From NCBI GenBank assembly GCA_964617645.1, contig CAZTYE010000007.1, positions 1 through 64,000 on the forward strand: a DNA stretch of 64,000 nt. Reading direction: 5' to 3'. The first letter of the stretch is position 1. Each line of letters begins with the position of its first letter. Both the position numbers and the translations under genes were made by a program. The notes below the pieces were generated by a model. It saw only the letters and a list, made by a program, of their open reading frames with translations, ran no database searches and was not told the DNA's origin. Below are positions 15,111 through 24,776 of the stretch, in pieces. This DNA comes from JADJGC01 sp964617645 (lineage in GTDB: Bacteria; Zixibacteria; MSB-5A5; CAIYYT01).

Positions 15111-16160
15111 ATGTGGTTAGGCAAAGGCAGTAAGACGACCGTCGCGCTTGATATCGGCGCTTCGTCGATCAAGTGCGTCAAGCTGGAGCGCCGCAACGGC
15201 ACTTACGCGCTGCTGGCGATGGACACGCGGGAATTGCCGCCGGAGGCGATCGTCGCCGACGAGATCAAGGACCGCGATACCGTCATCTTCAACATTCAAT
15301 CGGTGATCGACAACGTCGATCCGCGCACCAAGGACATTGTGGTGGCGGTGTCGGGCCATGGCGTGATCACCGACAAGTTCACGCTCGACCGCAAGACCGG
15401 CCCGGAGGCCGAACAGGCCATCCTGTTTGAAGCCGAACAACGCGCGCCGTACGATCTCGACGACGTGACCATGGATTACCATGTGCTGTCGGAGGACGAG
15501 GTGAACAACAAGATGGACGTGCTGCTGGTGGCGGCGCGCAACGATTTCCTCAAGCAGTACCTCGATCTTCTGACCGACGCAAACCTGCGGCCGGTAGTCG
15601 TCGATACCGACGCTTTCGCCGTGCTCAACGCCTACGAACTCAATTACGACATTCATCCGGAGCGGGTGACCGCGCTGGTGAATATCGGCTACGATAATAC
15701 CAACGTCGTTTTCATCAAGGACGGGATCTACCACTCGACGCGCGACGTCGCGGCGGGCGGCCGAATCATTTTCGACACGATCCAAAAGGAGTTCCGGTTA
15801 AACCAGGAACTCACGATGAAGGCGATCAAGGGCGAGATGGAAGCTTCGATCGACCAGGACATGCTCAAGGCGACGATTGTAACGTCGGCGGAAGAGCTGA
15901 TCTCGGGTTTGGAAGTGGCGTTCTCGTATTTCCGCTCATTGGCGAAGGTGGAGAAGATCGACTGGGTGGTGTTGTCCGGCGGCGGCGCGTTGATTCCGCA
16001 TCTGCCGGAGTTTCTGCAGTCGAAGTTGAACATCCCGATCGAAATCGCCAATCCGCTGCGCAACATCGAATACGATCCGGACATCTTCACCAATATCCAG
16101 CCGGAGCGAGTGGCGCCGCTGCTCGCGGTGCCGATTGGACTGGCGGCAAGGAAGGTTTGA
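15111..16160 (+). CDS. pilM: Type IV pilus assembly protein PilM
   Basis: A 349-residue actin-like ATPase, the usual PilM length. Motifs are the phosphate-1 loop VALDIGASSIKCVKL near the N-terminus, VVDTDAFAVLNAYE mid-protein, NIGYDNTNVVFIKDG as the phosphate-2 region and VVLSGGGALIPHL as the adenosine site. PilM is cytoplasmic and binds the N-terminal INLLP tail of PilN, linking the motor to the inner-membrane alignment complex. pilN follows after 4 bp, and PilO, an AMIN-PilP protein and a secretin come next, so this is alignment set 1. The ATG at 15111 lacks a strong ribosome-binding site. Confidence 0.95.
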   Translation: MWLGKGSKTTVALDIGASSIKCVKLERRNGTYALLAMDTRELPPEAIVADEIKDRDTVIFNIQSVIDNVDPRTKDIVVAVSGHGVITDKFTLDRKTGPEAEQAILFEAEQRAPYDLDDVTMDYHVLSEDEVNNKMDVLLVAARNDFLKQYLDLLTDANLRPVVVDTDAFAVLNAYELNYDIHPERVTALVNIGYDNTNVVFIKDGIYHSTRDVAAGGRIIFDTIQKEFRLNQELTMKAIKGEMEASIDQDMLKATIVTSAEELISGLEVAFSYFRSLAKVEKIDWVVLSGGGALIPHLPEFLQSKLNIPIEIANPLRNIEYDPDIFTNIQPERVAPLLAVPIGLAARKV

Positions 16161-16164
16161 CCCC

Positions 16165-16959
16165 ATGCTGGAAATAAATCTACTCCCGAAAGAGTATCGC
16201 CGCCGCGGTAACGTCCTGAATTTCGACAAGAAATTCATGTACGTCGGCGTGGCCGCAGCCGCCGTCGTGATCGCGCTCGGCGGAATCACCTTCTACCAAA
16301 CGCACCAGGTCGGCCGGCTGGAGAAGCTGATCGCCAAGGCGCGCATCGAAGAAGGTCGTTACAAGAAGGATATCGCGATCATTGACGCGCTGACCGAGGT
16401 CAAAAGCAAGATTCTCGCGCGCGTAGCGGCGATCGAGAAACTCGATACGCGGCGCGATTACTACGTCCGGTTGATGGAAGACCTGAACGGGCGGATTCCG
16501 GAGTTTTTGTGGATGACGGCGTTCAACGAGACGCCGCCGTCGACCGGACCGGCGAGCAGCTCGCAGCCGGGCAAGCCGGGGGTGCCGAGCGCGCCGAAGA
16601 ATGAGCCGCCCAAGCCGGTGCAAGCGGCGGCAGCGCAGCAGATTCCGATCGGCCCGGTCGTCGGGCAGGCCGTGATTGAAGGTTATGCCCACAGCCTGAG
16701 CGCCGTCGGGCAGTTCATCATCGGTCTGATGAAGTCGGATTTCTTCGACAACATCAAGTTGAGCCGCGCGGTCGCCGAGGATGTCGGCGACGTGACGGCG
16801 TTCAATTTCCGCATCACCTGTGATCTCAATTACGACGTCGATCTGGCCCGTGACGAATTCGAGGATGTCAGCGATGACGGCATCGATATCTCGTCGACGG
16901 CGGGACATGACGACGACGTTTACGAATTTGACTATTTCCAGAGCGGCGAAGAGCAGTAG
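16165..16959 (+). CDS. pilN: Type IV pilus assembly protein PilN
   Basis: A 264-residue protein from the ATG at 16165, chosen because it places the PilM-binding motif MLEINLLPKEYRRR exactly at the N-terminus; the open frame extends 10 codons upstream into pilM. One membrane helix spans about residues 25-46, followed by a periplasmic coiled coil to about 95 and a ferredoxin-like domain. A Pro/Ser/Lys-rich insert at about residues 125-165 (PPSTGPASSSQPGKPG...) is longer than in most PilN proteins, as is the acidic tail (DVSDDGIDIS...). It should form the PilN-PilO heterodimer in the periplasm. Confidence 0.92.
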   Translation: MLEINLLPKEYRRRGNVLNFDKKFMYVGVAAAAVVIALGGITFYQTHQVGRLEKLIAKARIEEGRYKKDIAIIDALTEVKSKILARVAAIEKLDTRRDYYVRLMEDLNGRIPEFLWMTAFNETPPSTGPASSSQPGKPGVPSAPKNEPPKPVQAAAAQQIPIGPVVGQAVIEGYAHSLSAVGQFIIGLMKSDFFDNIKLSRAVAEDVGDVTAFNFRITCDLNYDVDLARDEFEDVSDDGIDISSTAGHDDDVYEFDYFQSGEEQ

Positions 16960-16993
16960 GCTCTAACGACGCAAGCGAGCCGGAGGCATAAAA

Positions 16994-17644
16994 ATGGATT
17001 TCCGTGACCCGAAAACACAAAAGCTGCTGTTAGTGGCGCTGGTGTTTGTTCTCGCGCTCTATTTCTGGCACGCCAAGGTTTATGAACCGGCCGCCGAGCG
17101 TCTGAACGGCCAACGCGCCAGCTACGAGCAGGTAATGACGAATCTCAAGACGATCGAGCTGAAGGCCAAGTCACTGGCCGGATTGCGCAAGGAGTACGAG
17201 AAGCTGCTCGACCGGTATCAGGCGATCGAGCAGTTGCTGCCGGAAGAAGAGCAAGTGCCGGACTTCCTGCTGCAACTGCATTCGGCGTCGATGATGGCAC
17301 AAGCGGCCATCGGCGAAGTCGCGCCGCAAGTGGCGGGCAGCGAGTCGTTTTACAACACATCGGAATACAATGTGAAGTTTATCGGCACCTATCACGAGTT
17401 GGGACGATTCCTGGCCGCGGTGTCGAACTTCCCGTTTATCACGAACGTCTCGCGCTTGAACCTGAAGGGATTGCCGGTGGATATCTCAACGCGCGCGGCA
17501 ACGGACAACAAGAAGAAGGGCTATGACACGCGCAGCCTCGAGGCGACGTTCAATCTTTCGACATACTATGTCAAGCCGGAAGAGAAGCTGAAGGGCGTGC
17601 AGTTTGATGATCCGAAGGAGGTGTCGTCCAATGTTACCAATTAG
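16994..17644 (+). CDS. pilO: Type IV pilus assembly protein PilO
   Basis: A 216-residue protein with an N-terminal membrane helix (LLLVALVFVLALYFWHAKVY, residues 12-31). A coiled coil to about residue 85 contains LLPEEEQVPDFLLQLHSASM, the typical PilO stretch, and a ferredoxin-like domain follows with FIGTYHELGRFLAAVSNFPF. PilO pairs with PilN and contacts PilP in the periplasm. The next gene begins inside the last 14 bases of pilO, which supports translational coupling. Confidence 0.92.
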   Translation: MDFRDPKTQKLLLVALVFVLALYFWHAKVYEPAAERLNGQRASYEQVMTNLKTIELKAKSLAGLRKEYEKLLDRYQAIEQLLPEEEQVPDFLLQLHSASMMAQAAIGEVAPQVAGSESFYNTSEYNVKFIGTYHELGRFLAAVSNFPFITNVSRLNLKGLPVDISTRAATDNKKKGYDTRSLEATFNLSTYYVKPEEKLKGVQFDDPKEVSSNVTN

Positions 17645-19499
17645 ACGGATACTCCTGCTTTCAGCGATGCTGCTGATGCTGTGTGCTTCTGCGCGTGCCG
17701 AAGTTCAGGTCAATAACCTGACGCTGGAGAAGAACGGCCAGTTCACCGAACTGACGATTCGCTGCAGCGGCACGCCGGAGTTTACACATCAGATCGTCGA
17801 ACAAGCGGCGAACAAACCGTATCGCATCGTGGTCGACGTGAAGAACGCGATTCACGCGCTGCCGCAGCATGCATTCGCCAAGCTGCCGACCGGCTCGATC
17901 AAGCAAATCCGCACCAGCCAGTATTCGACCGATCCGGAAAAGATCGTCCGAGTGGTGGTCGACGCGTCCGGCGCGGTGACCTACAAGGTCAATGCCGGTG
18001 AATTCGGCGTAACGCTGATGATTAGCACACCGAACGATCAAAACTTCGCGATGTGGACGGCAGTTCCGGGTGGCCCGGTAGTCGCCGCCAATCCGAATGC
18101 CGCGCAACCGGCGACGCCCAAGACGATGCCGGCCGCGCCGGGTAATGAAGCGAACGCGCCGAAGATCGACAAAGCCGATCCGGCCAAGCAGGATCTCAAG
18201 TTAGCGAACAAACCGATCGATGAAGGCGTGCTGCTGAACAAGAAGCCGTCGAATTCATCGGATAACAATAATCAGGCGGCTCCGGCGCAGGCGAATCCGA
18301 CGGCGACCGCGAAACCGGTAGTCGAAGCGGCCAAGCCGCAGCCGACACCGGCGACTGCACAACAGCCAGTGAAGGAAGAGCCGAAAGCGGTGGCAGCAAC
18401 GCCGCCCGCGAACGCCGAAAAGAAGCCCGCAGCGCCGGTTGATCCGAAGTTGTGGGAAGCGATCTACGGCAAGCCGCAGCCGACGGTAGCGGCCAATCCG
18501 CAGGCAAACACGGGCAAGCCGCAGCCGAGCGAGACAGCATCCCCGAACGCACAGACGCCGACTCCGGCGAAGACCGAAAGCAAGCCGGCAACCGGCGAGG
18601 TCAAGTCGGAACCGGCCAAGGTCGTGGATTCAGCGGTGATCCCGCAGCTTCAGAATCCGGCGGTCGAGCCGGGTATGTCGCCGAGCGAAGTGATCAAGCC
18701 GCCGAAGGACCAGAAGACCGGACTGCCGGAAGTGAAGGTCAATCCGAAGCCGAAGTTTGCGGAAAATCCGTCAACGACGCCGAACGCGGCGAAGCTGGGC
18801 ACGGCGCTGACTTCGAACAAGCCGGCGGTTCCGGCGGAAGAAGCAGTGATCGACGAATCGGAAACGCTGCCGAATCTGGCGGAGGCCGACGGCGACGACA
18901 ACGTGAAATCGAAATCGGAAGCGGTGCGCGAACGATATCAGGCCAGTCGCGACAAGGCGAACGCGTCGATCGAGTCGGCGGTTGATTCAGCGGCACTGGC
19001 CGACGAGCAGCCGGCGAATCCGTCGGCGACGAAGATCGACCGCATCCGCAACAAGTATAAACGCGGAATCAAGTTCGTTCAAAACGAGGCCGACGAGCAA
19101 CGCTTGGCCGAACTCGATATCGAAGTGCCGGTGGAAGACGCCGCGCCCTCGCCGCAGGTGGGGCCGTACAGCGAGTTTCTGCCGGAGCGCGAAATCGTGG
19201 TCTACAACTCGGGCGGCCGGATCGATCCGTTCGAGGCGTTGATTGAAGACGCCAAGAAGAGCGCGGGTTACGACCGCATACCGGATGTCGACGGCTTGCG
19301 TCTGGTGGGTGTGTTGCTTGATAAGCGCACCAGCCGGGCGCTGTTTGAAGACGCGAATGGGTATTCCTATATCCTGCAGACCGGCGACCGGGTGAAAAAC
19401 GGCTTCGTGCTGTCGATCACCGAGGATCGCGTCGTGTTCCAAATCCGGCAGTACGGCTGGAACCGACAGGTCGCGTTGGAACTGGAAGATAATCAATAG
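17631..19499 (+). CDS. AMIN-domain / PilP-like chimeric pilus protein
   Basis: A 622-residue protein from the ATG at 17631, with AAGGAGGTG just upstream; it overlaps pilO by 14 bp. A signal peptide (residues 1-22) is followed by an AMIN domain (about 23-125; VQVNNLTLEKNGQFTELTI ... PYRIVVDVKNAIHALP). A very long Pro/Ala/Lys/Asn-rich linker runs to about residue 500. The C-terminal PilP-like domain (about 530-622) contains GGRIDPFEALIEDA, LRLVGVLLDKRTSRALFED and a final beta region. PilP normally is a small lipoprotein linking PilNO to the secretin, and AMIN domains normally sit on PilQ, where they bind peptidoglycan. Here both are on one chain, lacking a lipobox, next to a secretin without AMIN. 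Confidence 0.85.
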   Translation: MLPIRRILLLSAMLLMLCASARAEVQVNNLTLEKNGQFTELTIRCSGTPEFTHQIVEQAANKPYRIVVDVKNAIHALPQHAFAKLPTGSIKQIRTSQYSTDPEKIVRVVVDASGAVTYKVNAGEFGVTLMISTPNDQNFAMWTAVPGGPVVAANPNAAQPATPKTMPAAPGNEANAPKIDKADPAKQDLKLANKPIDEGVLLNKKPSNSSDNNNQAAPAQANPTATAKPVVEAAKPQPTPATAQQPVKEEPKAVAATPPANAEKKPAAPVDPKLWEAIYGKPQPTVAANPQANTGKPQPSETASPNAQTPTPAKTESKPATGEVKSEPAKVVDSAVIPQLQNPAVEPGMSPSEVIKPPKDQKTGLPEVKVNPKPKFAENPSTTPNAAKLGTALTSNKPAVPAEEAVIDESETLPNLAEADGDDNVKSKSEAVRERYQASRDKANASIESAVDSAALADEQPANPSATKIDRIRNKYKRGIKFVQNEADEQRLAELDIEVPVEDAAPSPQVGPYSEFLPEREIVVYNSGGRIDPFEALIEDAKKSAGYDRIPDVDGLRLVGVLLDKRTSRALFEDANGYSYILQTGDRVKNGFVLSITEDRVVFQIRQYGWNRQVALELEDNQ

Positions 19500-19517
19500 C
19501 CATAGAGAGAGGGAACA

Positions 19518-20810
19518 ATGCTGCGAAAATGCTTTACAAGCCGGTTCCTGATGCCGCTGGTTGCGCTCGTCGTGATCGCCGTCTCCGGCGCGTGGGCGCA
19601 GGATGACCCGTCAGCGCCGATCAAGAACCTGAGTTTCCAGAACGCCGACATCCGCACGGTGCTTGGATTTCTGGCGGATTACGGGCAAGTAAACATCGTG
19701 TCGTCGCCGGAAGTGCAAGGCAACGTCACCTTCAGTTTGAAAAAAGTGACGTGGCGCGAGGCGCTCGACATTCTTTGTCGCACCTACAATTTGACCGCCG
19801 AAGAGACGCCGCGGTTCATCCGCATCGTCCCGACCAAGAGCTACCTCGAAGAGGTTTCGGCGCTCGAGAAGCACAACAGCGAGAAGGAAAAGCTCACCGA
19901 ACTGAACACCGCAGTAATGAAGATCAACAATGCGGCGGCCGAAGACCTGCAAAAGACGGTGCAGCCGCTGCTTTCGGAACGCGGCAAGGTGCAGATCGAC
20001 AAACGGACGAACAATCTGGTCGTTCGCGACGTGCCGTCGAACCTGGCGCGTATCGAAACGCTGGTCGGCAAGCTCGACTACGCCACGCGCCAGATCAAGA
20101 TCTCGACGCAGATGGTCGAAGTGTCGACGTCGAAGCTGCAAGAGTACGGAATCGACATCGGCAGCTCGGGTTTCAAGATTACGAAGTCGGGCAAGGAATA
20201 CCGCCAAGAAGCGACGCAGTCGCTGGACAACGTCGCCAACCCGGCGGGAAGCTTCACGTTCTCGACCGTGCAGGACGGCTGGAATTTGGAAGCGACGATT
20301 TCGGCGCTGGTTTCCGATGGTCACGGCAAGATCGTGGCGCATCCGGAGATCACGACCGTCGACAACAAAGAAGCCAAGATCCAAATGGGTCAGAAAATTC
20401 CGATCAAGCAGTTTGACCAGGCCGGCAACGTGGTGATCACGTTTGAAGAGGTCGGTACGCTGCTGCGCGTAACGCCGCATATCACCGAGGAGAATAAAAT
20501 CCTCATGACGCTGCGGCCGGAACGCTCGTCGTATACGTTCGACCCGAACGGTGTGATTATCAACACATCGAACGCCGAGACCAACGTCGTCGTGGAAAAC
20601 GGCCAAACGGCGGTGATCGGCGGTCTGACGACGCAGGATGTGATCAAGGAGAATTCCGGGATTCCAGTATTAAAGGACATTCCGCTGCTCGGCTATCTGT
20701 TCCGCTATGAGCGCAAGAAAGTCGACAATCGCGACCTGGTGATATTCGTAACACCGACCATCGTCGAAGGCAGCCTGGCCGGCGCGCCGCCGTCGGAATC
20801 GGGCAACTAA
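19518..20810 (+). CDS. pilQ: PilQ-like secretin (set 1), no AMIN domain
   Basis: A 430-residue outer-membrane secretin. The signal peptide ends near residue 27 (AWAQ). An STN/N0 domain (about 35-110; IKNLSFQNADIRTVLGFLADYG) and one N1/NolW domain (about 130-195; LNTAVMKINNAAAEDLQKTV) lead into the secretin barrel (about 200-415; QMGQKIPIKQF, GTLLRVTPHI, TAVIGGLTTQDV, VKDIPLLGYLFRYE-like end). PilQ proteins are usually longer because of N-terminal AMIN domains, which are absent here and present on the upstream gene instead. It would form the pilus or secretion gate of alignment set 1. Confidence 0.92.
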   Translation: MLRKCFTSRFLMPLVALVVIAVSGAWAQDDPSAPIKNLSFQNADIRTVLGFLADYGQVNIVSSPEVQGNVTFSLKKVTWREALDILCRTYNLTAEETPRFIRIVPTKSYLEEVSALEKHNSEKEKLTELNTAVMKINNAAAEDLQKTVQPLLSERGKVQIDKRTNNLVVRDVPSNLARIETLVGKLDYATRQIKISTQMVEVSTSKLQEYGIDIGSSGFKITKSGKEYRQEATQSLDNVANPAGSFTFSTVQDGWNLEATISALVSDGHGKIVAHPEITTVDNKEAKIQMGQKIPIKQFDQAGNVVITFEEVGTLLRVTPHITEENKILMTLRPERSSYTFDPNGVIINTSNAETNVVVENGQTAVIGGLTTQDVIKENSGIPVLKDIPLLGYLFRYERKKVDNRDLVIFVTPTIVEGSLAGAPPSESGN

Positions 20811-20862
20811 ACCGACGCGGACGCGAACCACAATTGGCTGCATGAGCAAGGAGATGGTAACA

Positions 20863-22959
20863 ATGAAATCAGATACTCGCTTTCGCCGACTTGCGTACGG
20901 TTTAGGCACGCTGGCGTTGTTCGCCCTGGCCTTGATCGTAGCCGGTTGCGGCGATGATAGCTTGTCGGGTGACGGCAACTACCAAATTCAGTACATCACG
21001 TCGACGCCGACGAGCGAGGTCGATCGCGGCGCGACGGCGGTGGTCGAGGCGCAAGTCACGAACACCGACGGCAGTCCGGTATCCGGAGTGGCGGTGACAT
21101 TTTCGGTGTCGCCGAGCGCGCTGGGTTACTTCACGCCGGCGGTGGACACCTCGGATGCCGACGGTATTGTCGCGGCGATTTTCACTGCGACGTCGTCGGG
21201 TAACGCGACGTTGACGGCCGCGGCCGGCAACGCCGAGATGGACAAGACGCTGCGCATCAACGATAGCTCCGTGTCGACCGGCCGGGTGACGATCACGTTA
21301 AACCCGGTGCTGCTGACCGCCAATGGCGAGGACTCAGCGCAGGTGACGATCAGCGCCGAAACACCGACCGGAGACCCGGTCGCGGATGGCACGACGATCT
21401 ATGTGGCCGCCGGTGAGCGGTTTTTGGATCGCAACAAGGACGGTTATTTCACGGAAAACGTCGATAGCATAATTTTCGACGCCAACGCCAACACCAGTTG
21501 GGATCCGATCGGCAATATTTCGTCGACGGTGCAGACCACGGGCGGCCAAGCGTCGGTGATCTATTATGCCGGCAATCAGGCCACAACGGTCTATATCCGC
21601 GCGACGATTGACCCGGGCGGTCCGAATTACAGCTATACGGAAATCTCCGCGAAGCTGAATCCGAACACGACGGTCGCTTCGATTACGCTGACGCACCAGT
21701 GGGAAGACCTGCGGGTGCGCGGCGTCGGCGGCATTGAGTTCTCCGTTGTCACGGCGACGGCGTACGACGAATTCGGTAACAAGGTGCCGGAAGGCATTCC
21801 GATTTCGTTTACGATCGCCAACGGTCCGGGCGGCGGCGAGAACTTGCAGAACCAGGGATATGGCCCGGTCGAGATTCTGACGAATCAGTCCGGCCAAGCG
21901 CAAGTGACGGTGAATTCGGGAACGATCTCCGGAACAATTCGTCTGCGCGCCGCGTCGGGATCGATTTTGTCGGCGGTGACGCATCTGACGGTGAACGCCG
22001 GACCGCCGGCGCACATGTCGATCGGCGCGGATTTCTGCAACCAGCGATCGTGGGACTATGTCAACGTTGAGAACAAGGTGTCGGTTAACGTCAGCGACAT
22101 CTGGGGCAACCCGGTGCCGGATTCGACGGCGGTGTGGTTCTCGACCGAAGAAGGCTTTGTGCAGGCGCAGGCCTTGACGGGAACGGCGTGGCCTCCGGGT
22201 ATCGCCGAGGTGAGCTGGTTCTCGGGCAATCCGCGCAATGACGGCGTCGTCTTCGTCTGGGCGACGACCGCCGGCGGCACCGTGGGTGACACGGTAGCCT
22301 TCCTCTCTTCGGGACCGACGGCGTTTGTTCAGGTGCTGCAATACCCGAGTTCGCTCATCGCCGACGGCGAAGACAAAGGACAGGTGATTGTGCGTGGACG
22401 GGACATCAACAGCAACTGGGTCGTTAGCAACACCGAAATCAAGTTTGACACTGACTTCGGTACGCTCAATGGCGGAACGCTTCAGGATGGCTGCGTCGAC
22501 GCTATTTTCGAAGGCGATTTCACTTCCGAGATTTTGGATGTTGACTATTCGCCGGTCTCGCCGGACGACGGTATCGGCGCGATTGCGTTAGTTGGAATTC
22601 GAGTCGGTGGTGTGGTCGGTCCGTCGGCGTCGTTTACGACGCTGTTTTTGACCGGCAACACATTCACCGGCAATTGCGAGATTAACATCGAATCGGAAAT
22701 CGAGCCCGGATCGACGGTGCCGTTCTTCATCGTGGTGAAGGACCGCTCGGGCAATCCGCTCGGTGGACATGATCTTGACATTTCAGCCAGTCTCGGCCTG
22801 TTGTCGCAGACGAGCGCGATCACGAATGCCTACGGCGAAGTGAACTTGTTCTTTACGGCGCCGGCGTCGCTCGGAGCGTCGATCATTACGGTGACCGACA
22901 CCGACCCGCGCGGCGGAGTCAGTTTCGCCAAGAAGGTCAAGATCAAGAACGAAGAATAA
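20863..22959 (+). CDS. Lipoprotein with bacterial Ig-like domains
   Basis: A 698-residue protein from the ATG at 20863 (AAGGAG 9 nt upstream). The signal sequence ends in the lipobox LIVAGC, so it is a lipoprotein, probably of the outer membrane. The rest is a string of beta-sandwich domains of invasin/Big_1 type, recognisable by repeats such as GSPVSGVAVTFSVSP, VLLTANGEDSAQVTIS, SLIADGEDKGQVIVRG and GNPLGGHDLDISASLG (at least five domains). It is the last gene before a strong terminator and follows the set 1 secretin by 52 bp, so it probably belongs to that operon. A role as adhesin or secretin-associated scaffold is inferred. Confidence 0.85.
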   Translation: MKSDTRFRRLAYGLGTLALFALALIVAGCGDDSLSGDGNYQIQYITSTPTSEVDRGATAVVEAQVTNTDGSPVSGVAVTFSVSPSALGYFTPAVDTSDADGIVAAIFTATSSGNATLTAAAGNAEMDKTLRINDSSVSTGRVTITLNPVLLTANGEDSAQVTISAETPTGDPVADGTTIYVAAGERFLDRNKDGYFTENVDSIIFDANANTSWDPIGNISSTVQTTGGQASVIYYAGNQATTVYIRATIDPGGPNYSYTEISAKLNPNTTVASITLTHQWEDLRVRGVGGIEFSVVTATAYDEFGNKVPEGIPISFTIANGPGGGENLQNQGYGPVEILTNQSGQAQVTVNSGTISGTIRLRAASGSILSAVTHLTVNAGPPAHMSIGADFCNQRSWDYVNVENKVSVNVSDIWGNPVPDSTAVWFSTEEGFVQAQALTGTAWPPGIAEVSWFSGNPRNDGVVFVWATTAGGTVGDTVAFLSSGPTAFVQVLQYPSSLIADGEDKGQVIVRGRDINSNWVVSNTEIKFDTDFGTLNGGTLQDGCVDAIFEGDFTSEILDVDYSPVSPDDGIGAIALVGIRVGGVVGPSASFTTLFLTGNTFTGNCEINIESEIEPGSTVPFFIVVKDRSGNPLGGHDLDISASLGLLSQTSAITNAYGEVNLFFTAPASLGASIITVTDTDPRGGVSFAKKVKIKNEE

Positions 22960-22992
22960 ACGAATTCGGTCTTGCTCCGAATCCTGTCAGCG

Positions 22993-23017
22993 AAAGCCCG
23001 GTTTAGGCCGGGCTTTT
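22993..23017 (+). terminator. Rho-independent terminator closing pilus set 1
   Basis: The stem AAAGCCCGG (22993-23001) pairs with CCGGGCTTT (23008-23016) around a 6-nt loop and ends in TTTT. It lies 34 bp after the Ig-lipoprotein stop and marks the end of the first pilus transcription unit. Confidence 0.85.
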
Positions 23018-23081
23018 GCATTTCGTGTCAAAAACAGTTGTACAAACAGCCGCCCGGCGGGGTATCATATAGCGATAGTGC

Positions 23082-24776
23082 ATGCTGATTCACGAATTGC
23101 TGTACAGGTCTGCAGAACGCGATCCTGATCGAACAGCGCTGTGGCTGCGAGAGGGCGGGCAGGTCAGGCCGCTTTCGTATGGCGCGCTCGCGGAGCGGGT
23201 CAGGGCCGTGGCGTGCGGGTTGCAGGAACTGGGCCTCAAGCCGGGCGGACGCGCCGGACTTTATCTCCCCAACTGTCCCGATTGGGGTATAATTTATCTG
23301 GGGATCATGGCGGCCGGGGGGAGCGTGGTGCCGCTTGATCCACAGCTCAAGTATCTCGAACTGCGCACGATTATCGCGCGGTCGGAGATGGGTTATCTTT
23401 TCTGCGGGGCGTCATCATACAGCGACCTGATGGAATTGCGCTCGATGTCGTCGCCATACCCGGAGATTATCGGTGTTGGGGAAGCCGGAGAGCGGGTCGA
23501 GATTGGCCTGACGATGGCCAAATTGGAGCAGCTCGCCGCCGGCAAGAGCCTGCGGCCAATCCCGACGCGGCCCGCCGACATGGCGGTTTTGATCTTTACG
23601 TCCGGGACTTCGGGCGACTCGAAGGGCGTGATGCTTTCGCACGAAAACATCGTCTCGGACATCGAGGCCGTCGAACCGCGGTTGCCCATCACGGCGGAAG
23701 ACAAGTTTCTGTCGGTGCTGCCGCTGCATCACACGTTTGAATCGACCTGCGGATTGATTTTTCCGCTTTCGGTGGGGGCCTCGATTGTCTATGTGCAGTC
23801 GCTGAAGTCGGCGGACGTGATGGCGGATATCAAGAATTTCCAGATCACGCTGATGTGCGGGGTGCCGCTGCTGTACGAGAAGATGTATTGGGGCATTCAG
23901 CGGGCGGTGCAGAAGAAGCCGCTGGCGACGCGGCTGTACGTCGATTTGGGGCAGAAATTTTCGGATATCGCCAAGTCGATGATGAATCTCTCGCTGGGAA
24001 AGTTGATATTCAAGTCGCTGCGCGCCAAAGCGGGACTGGATTCGTTGCGGATGCTGGTATCCGGCGGCGCGGCGCTTGATCCGGAAGTGTCGCGATTTTT
24101 CAATAATCTGGGCATAGTCCTGCTGCAGGGTTACGGCTTGACGGAAACCTCCCCGGTGTTATCGGTCAACGAAGAAACGACGAACAATTACGCTTCCGTT
24201 GGTTGTCCGCTCGATGGCGTCGATATCAAAATTCTCGATGCGAATCCACAGGGGATCGGTGAGATCGCGGTGCGCGGGCGGATGATCATGCTCGGATACT
24301 ACCTGAATCCTGAGGCGACGGCCGCGGTGATAAAGGATGGTTACTTTCGCACCGGCGATCTGGGATATGTCGACAATGCGGGACATATTCATATCACGGG
24401 ACGGATGAAAAACGTGATCATTACGCCGGCGGGGAAGAATATCTACCCGGAAGAGATCGAGACGGTCATCGACGGGTCGCCTTACATTTTGGAGTGCGCA
24501 GTGGTGCCGCGCCAGCGAGGTACCGGCCAGGAGCCGGTAGCGGTGGTAGTACCCGAGTATGAGTACATCGCCTCCGTGAGCGACGGCGCCAAGCCGGGCG
24601 ACGAGGAAATCCGCAGGTTGCTCAAGGCGGAAGTGCTTCGCCTGTGCGAGCAGTTGGCGGAATACAAACGCGTGAAAGATGTGATCATCATGACCGAGGA
24701 ACTGCCAAAGACTTCAACGCGCAAGGTGAGGCGGCATGTGTTGATCGACACACTGAAGACGCTGGGCGAATTGTAA
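23082..24776 (+). CDS. AMP-dependent acyl-CoA ligase
   Basis: A 564-residue member of the ANL superfamily, of long-chain fatty acyl-CoA ligase type. Motifs in order are the phosphate loop LIFTSGTSGDSKGVMLSH (about residue 170), VLPLHHTFE, LVSGGAALDPEV, the adenine-binding LLQGYGLTETSPVLS, the ATP-binding YFRTGDLGYVD, and ITGRMKNVIITPAGKNIYP; the C-terminal region carries the catalytic-Lys motif near PKTSTRKVRR. It activates a carboxylic acid with ATP and loads CoA, or an acyl carrier. It lies between the two pilus gene groups with no obvious functional link. Confidence 0.93.
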   Translation: MLIHELLYRSAERDPDRTALWLREGGQVRPLSYGALAERVRAVACGLQELGLKPGGRAGLYLPNCPDWGIIYLGIMAAGGSVVPLDPQLKYLELRTIIARSEMGYLFCGASSYSDLMELRSMSSPYPEIIGVGEAGERVEIGLTMAKLEQLAAGKSLRPIPTRPADMAVLIFTSGTSGDSKGVMLSHENIVSDIEAVEPRLPITAEDKFLSVLPLHHTFESTCGLIFPLSVGASIVYVQSLKSADVMADIKNFQITLMCGVPLLYEKMYWGIQRAVQKKPLATRLYVDLGQKFSDIAKSMMNLSLGKLIFKSLRAKAGLDSLRMLVSGGAALDPEVSRFFNNLGIVLLQGYGLTETSPVLSVNEETTNNYASVGCPLDGVDIKILDANPQGIGEIAVRGRMIMLGYYLNPEATAAVIKDGYFRTGDLGYVDNAGHIHITGRMKNVIITPAGKNIYPEEIETVIDGSPYILECAVVPRQRGTGQEPVAVVVPEYEYIASVSDGAKPGDEEIRRLLKAEVLRLCEQLAEYKRVKDVIIMTEELPKTSTRKVRRHVLIDTLKTLGEL

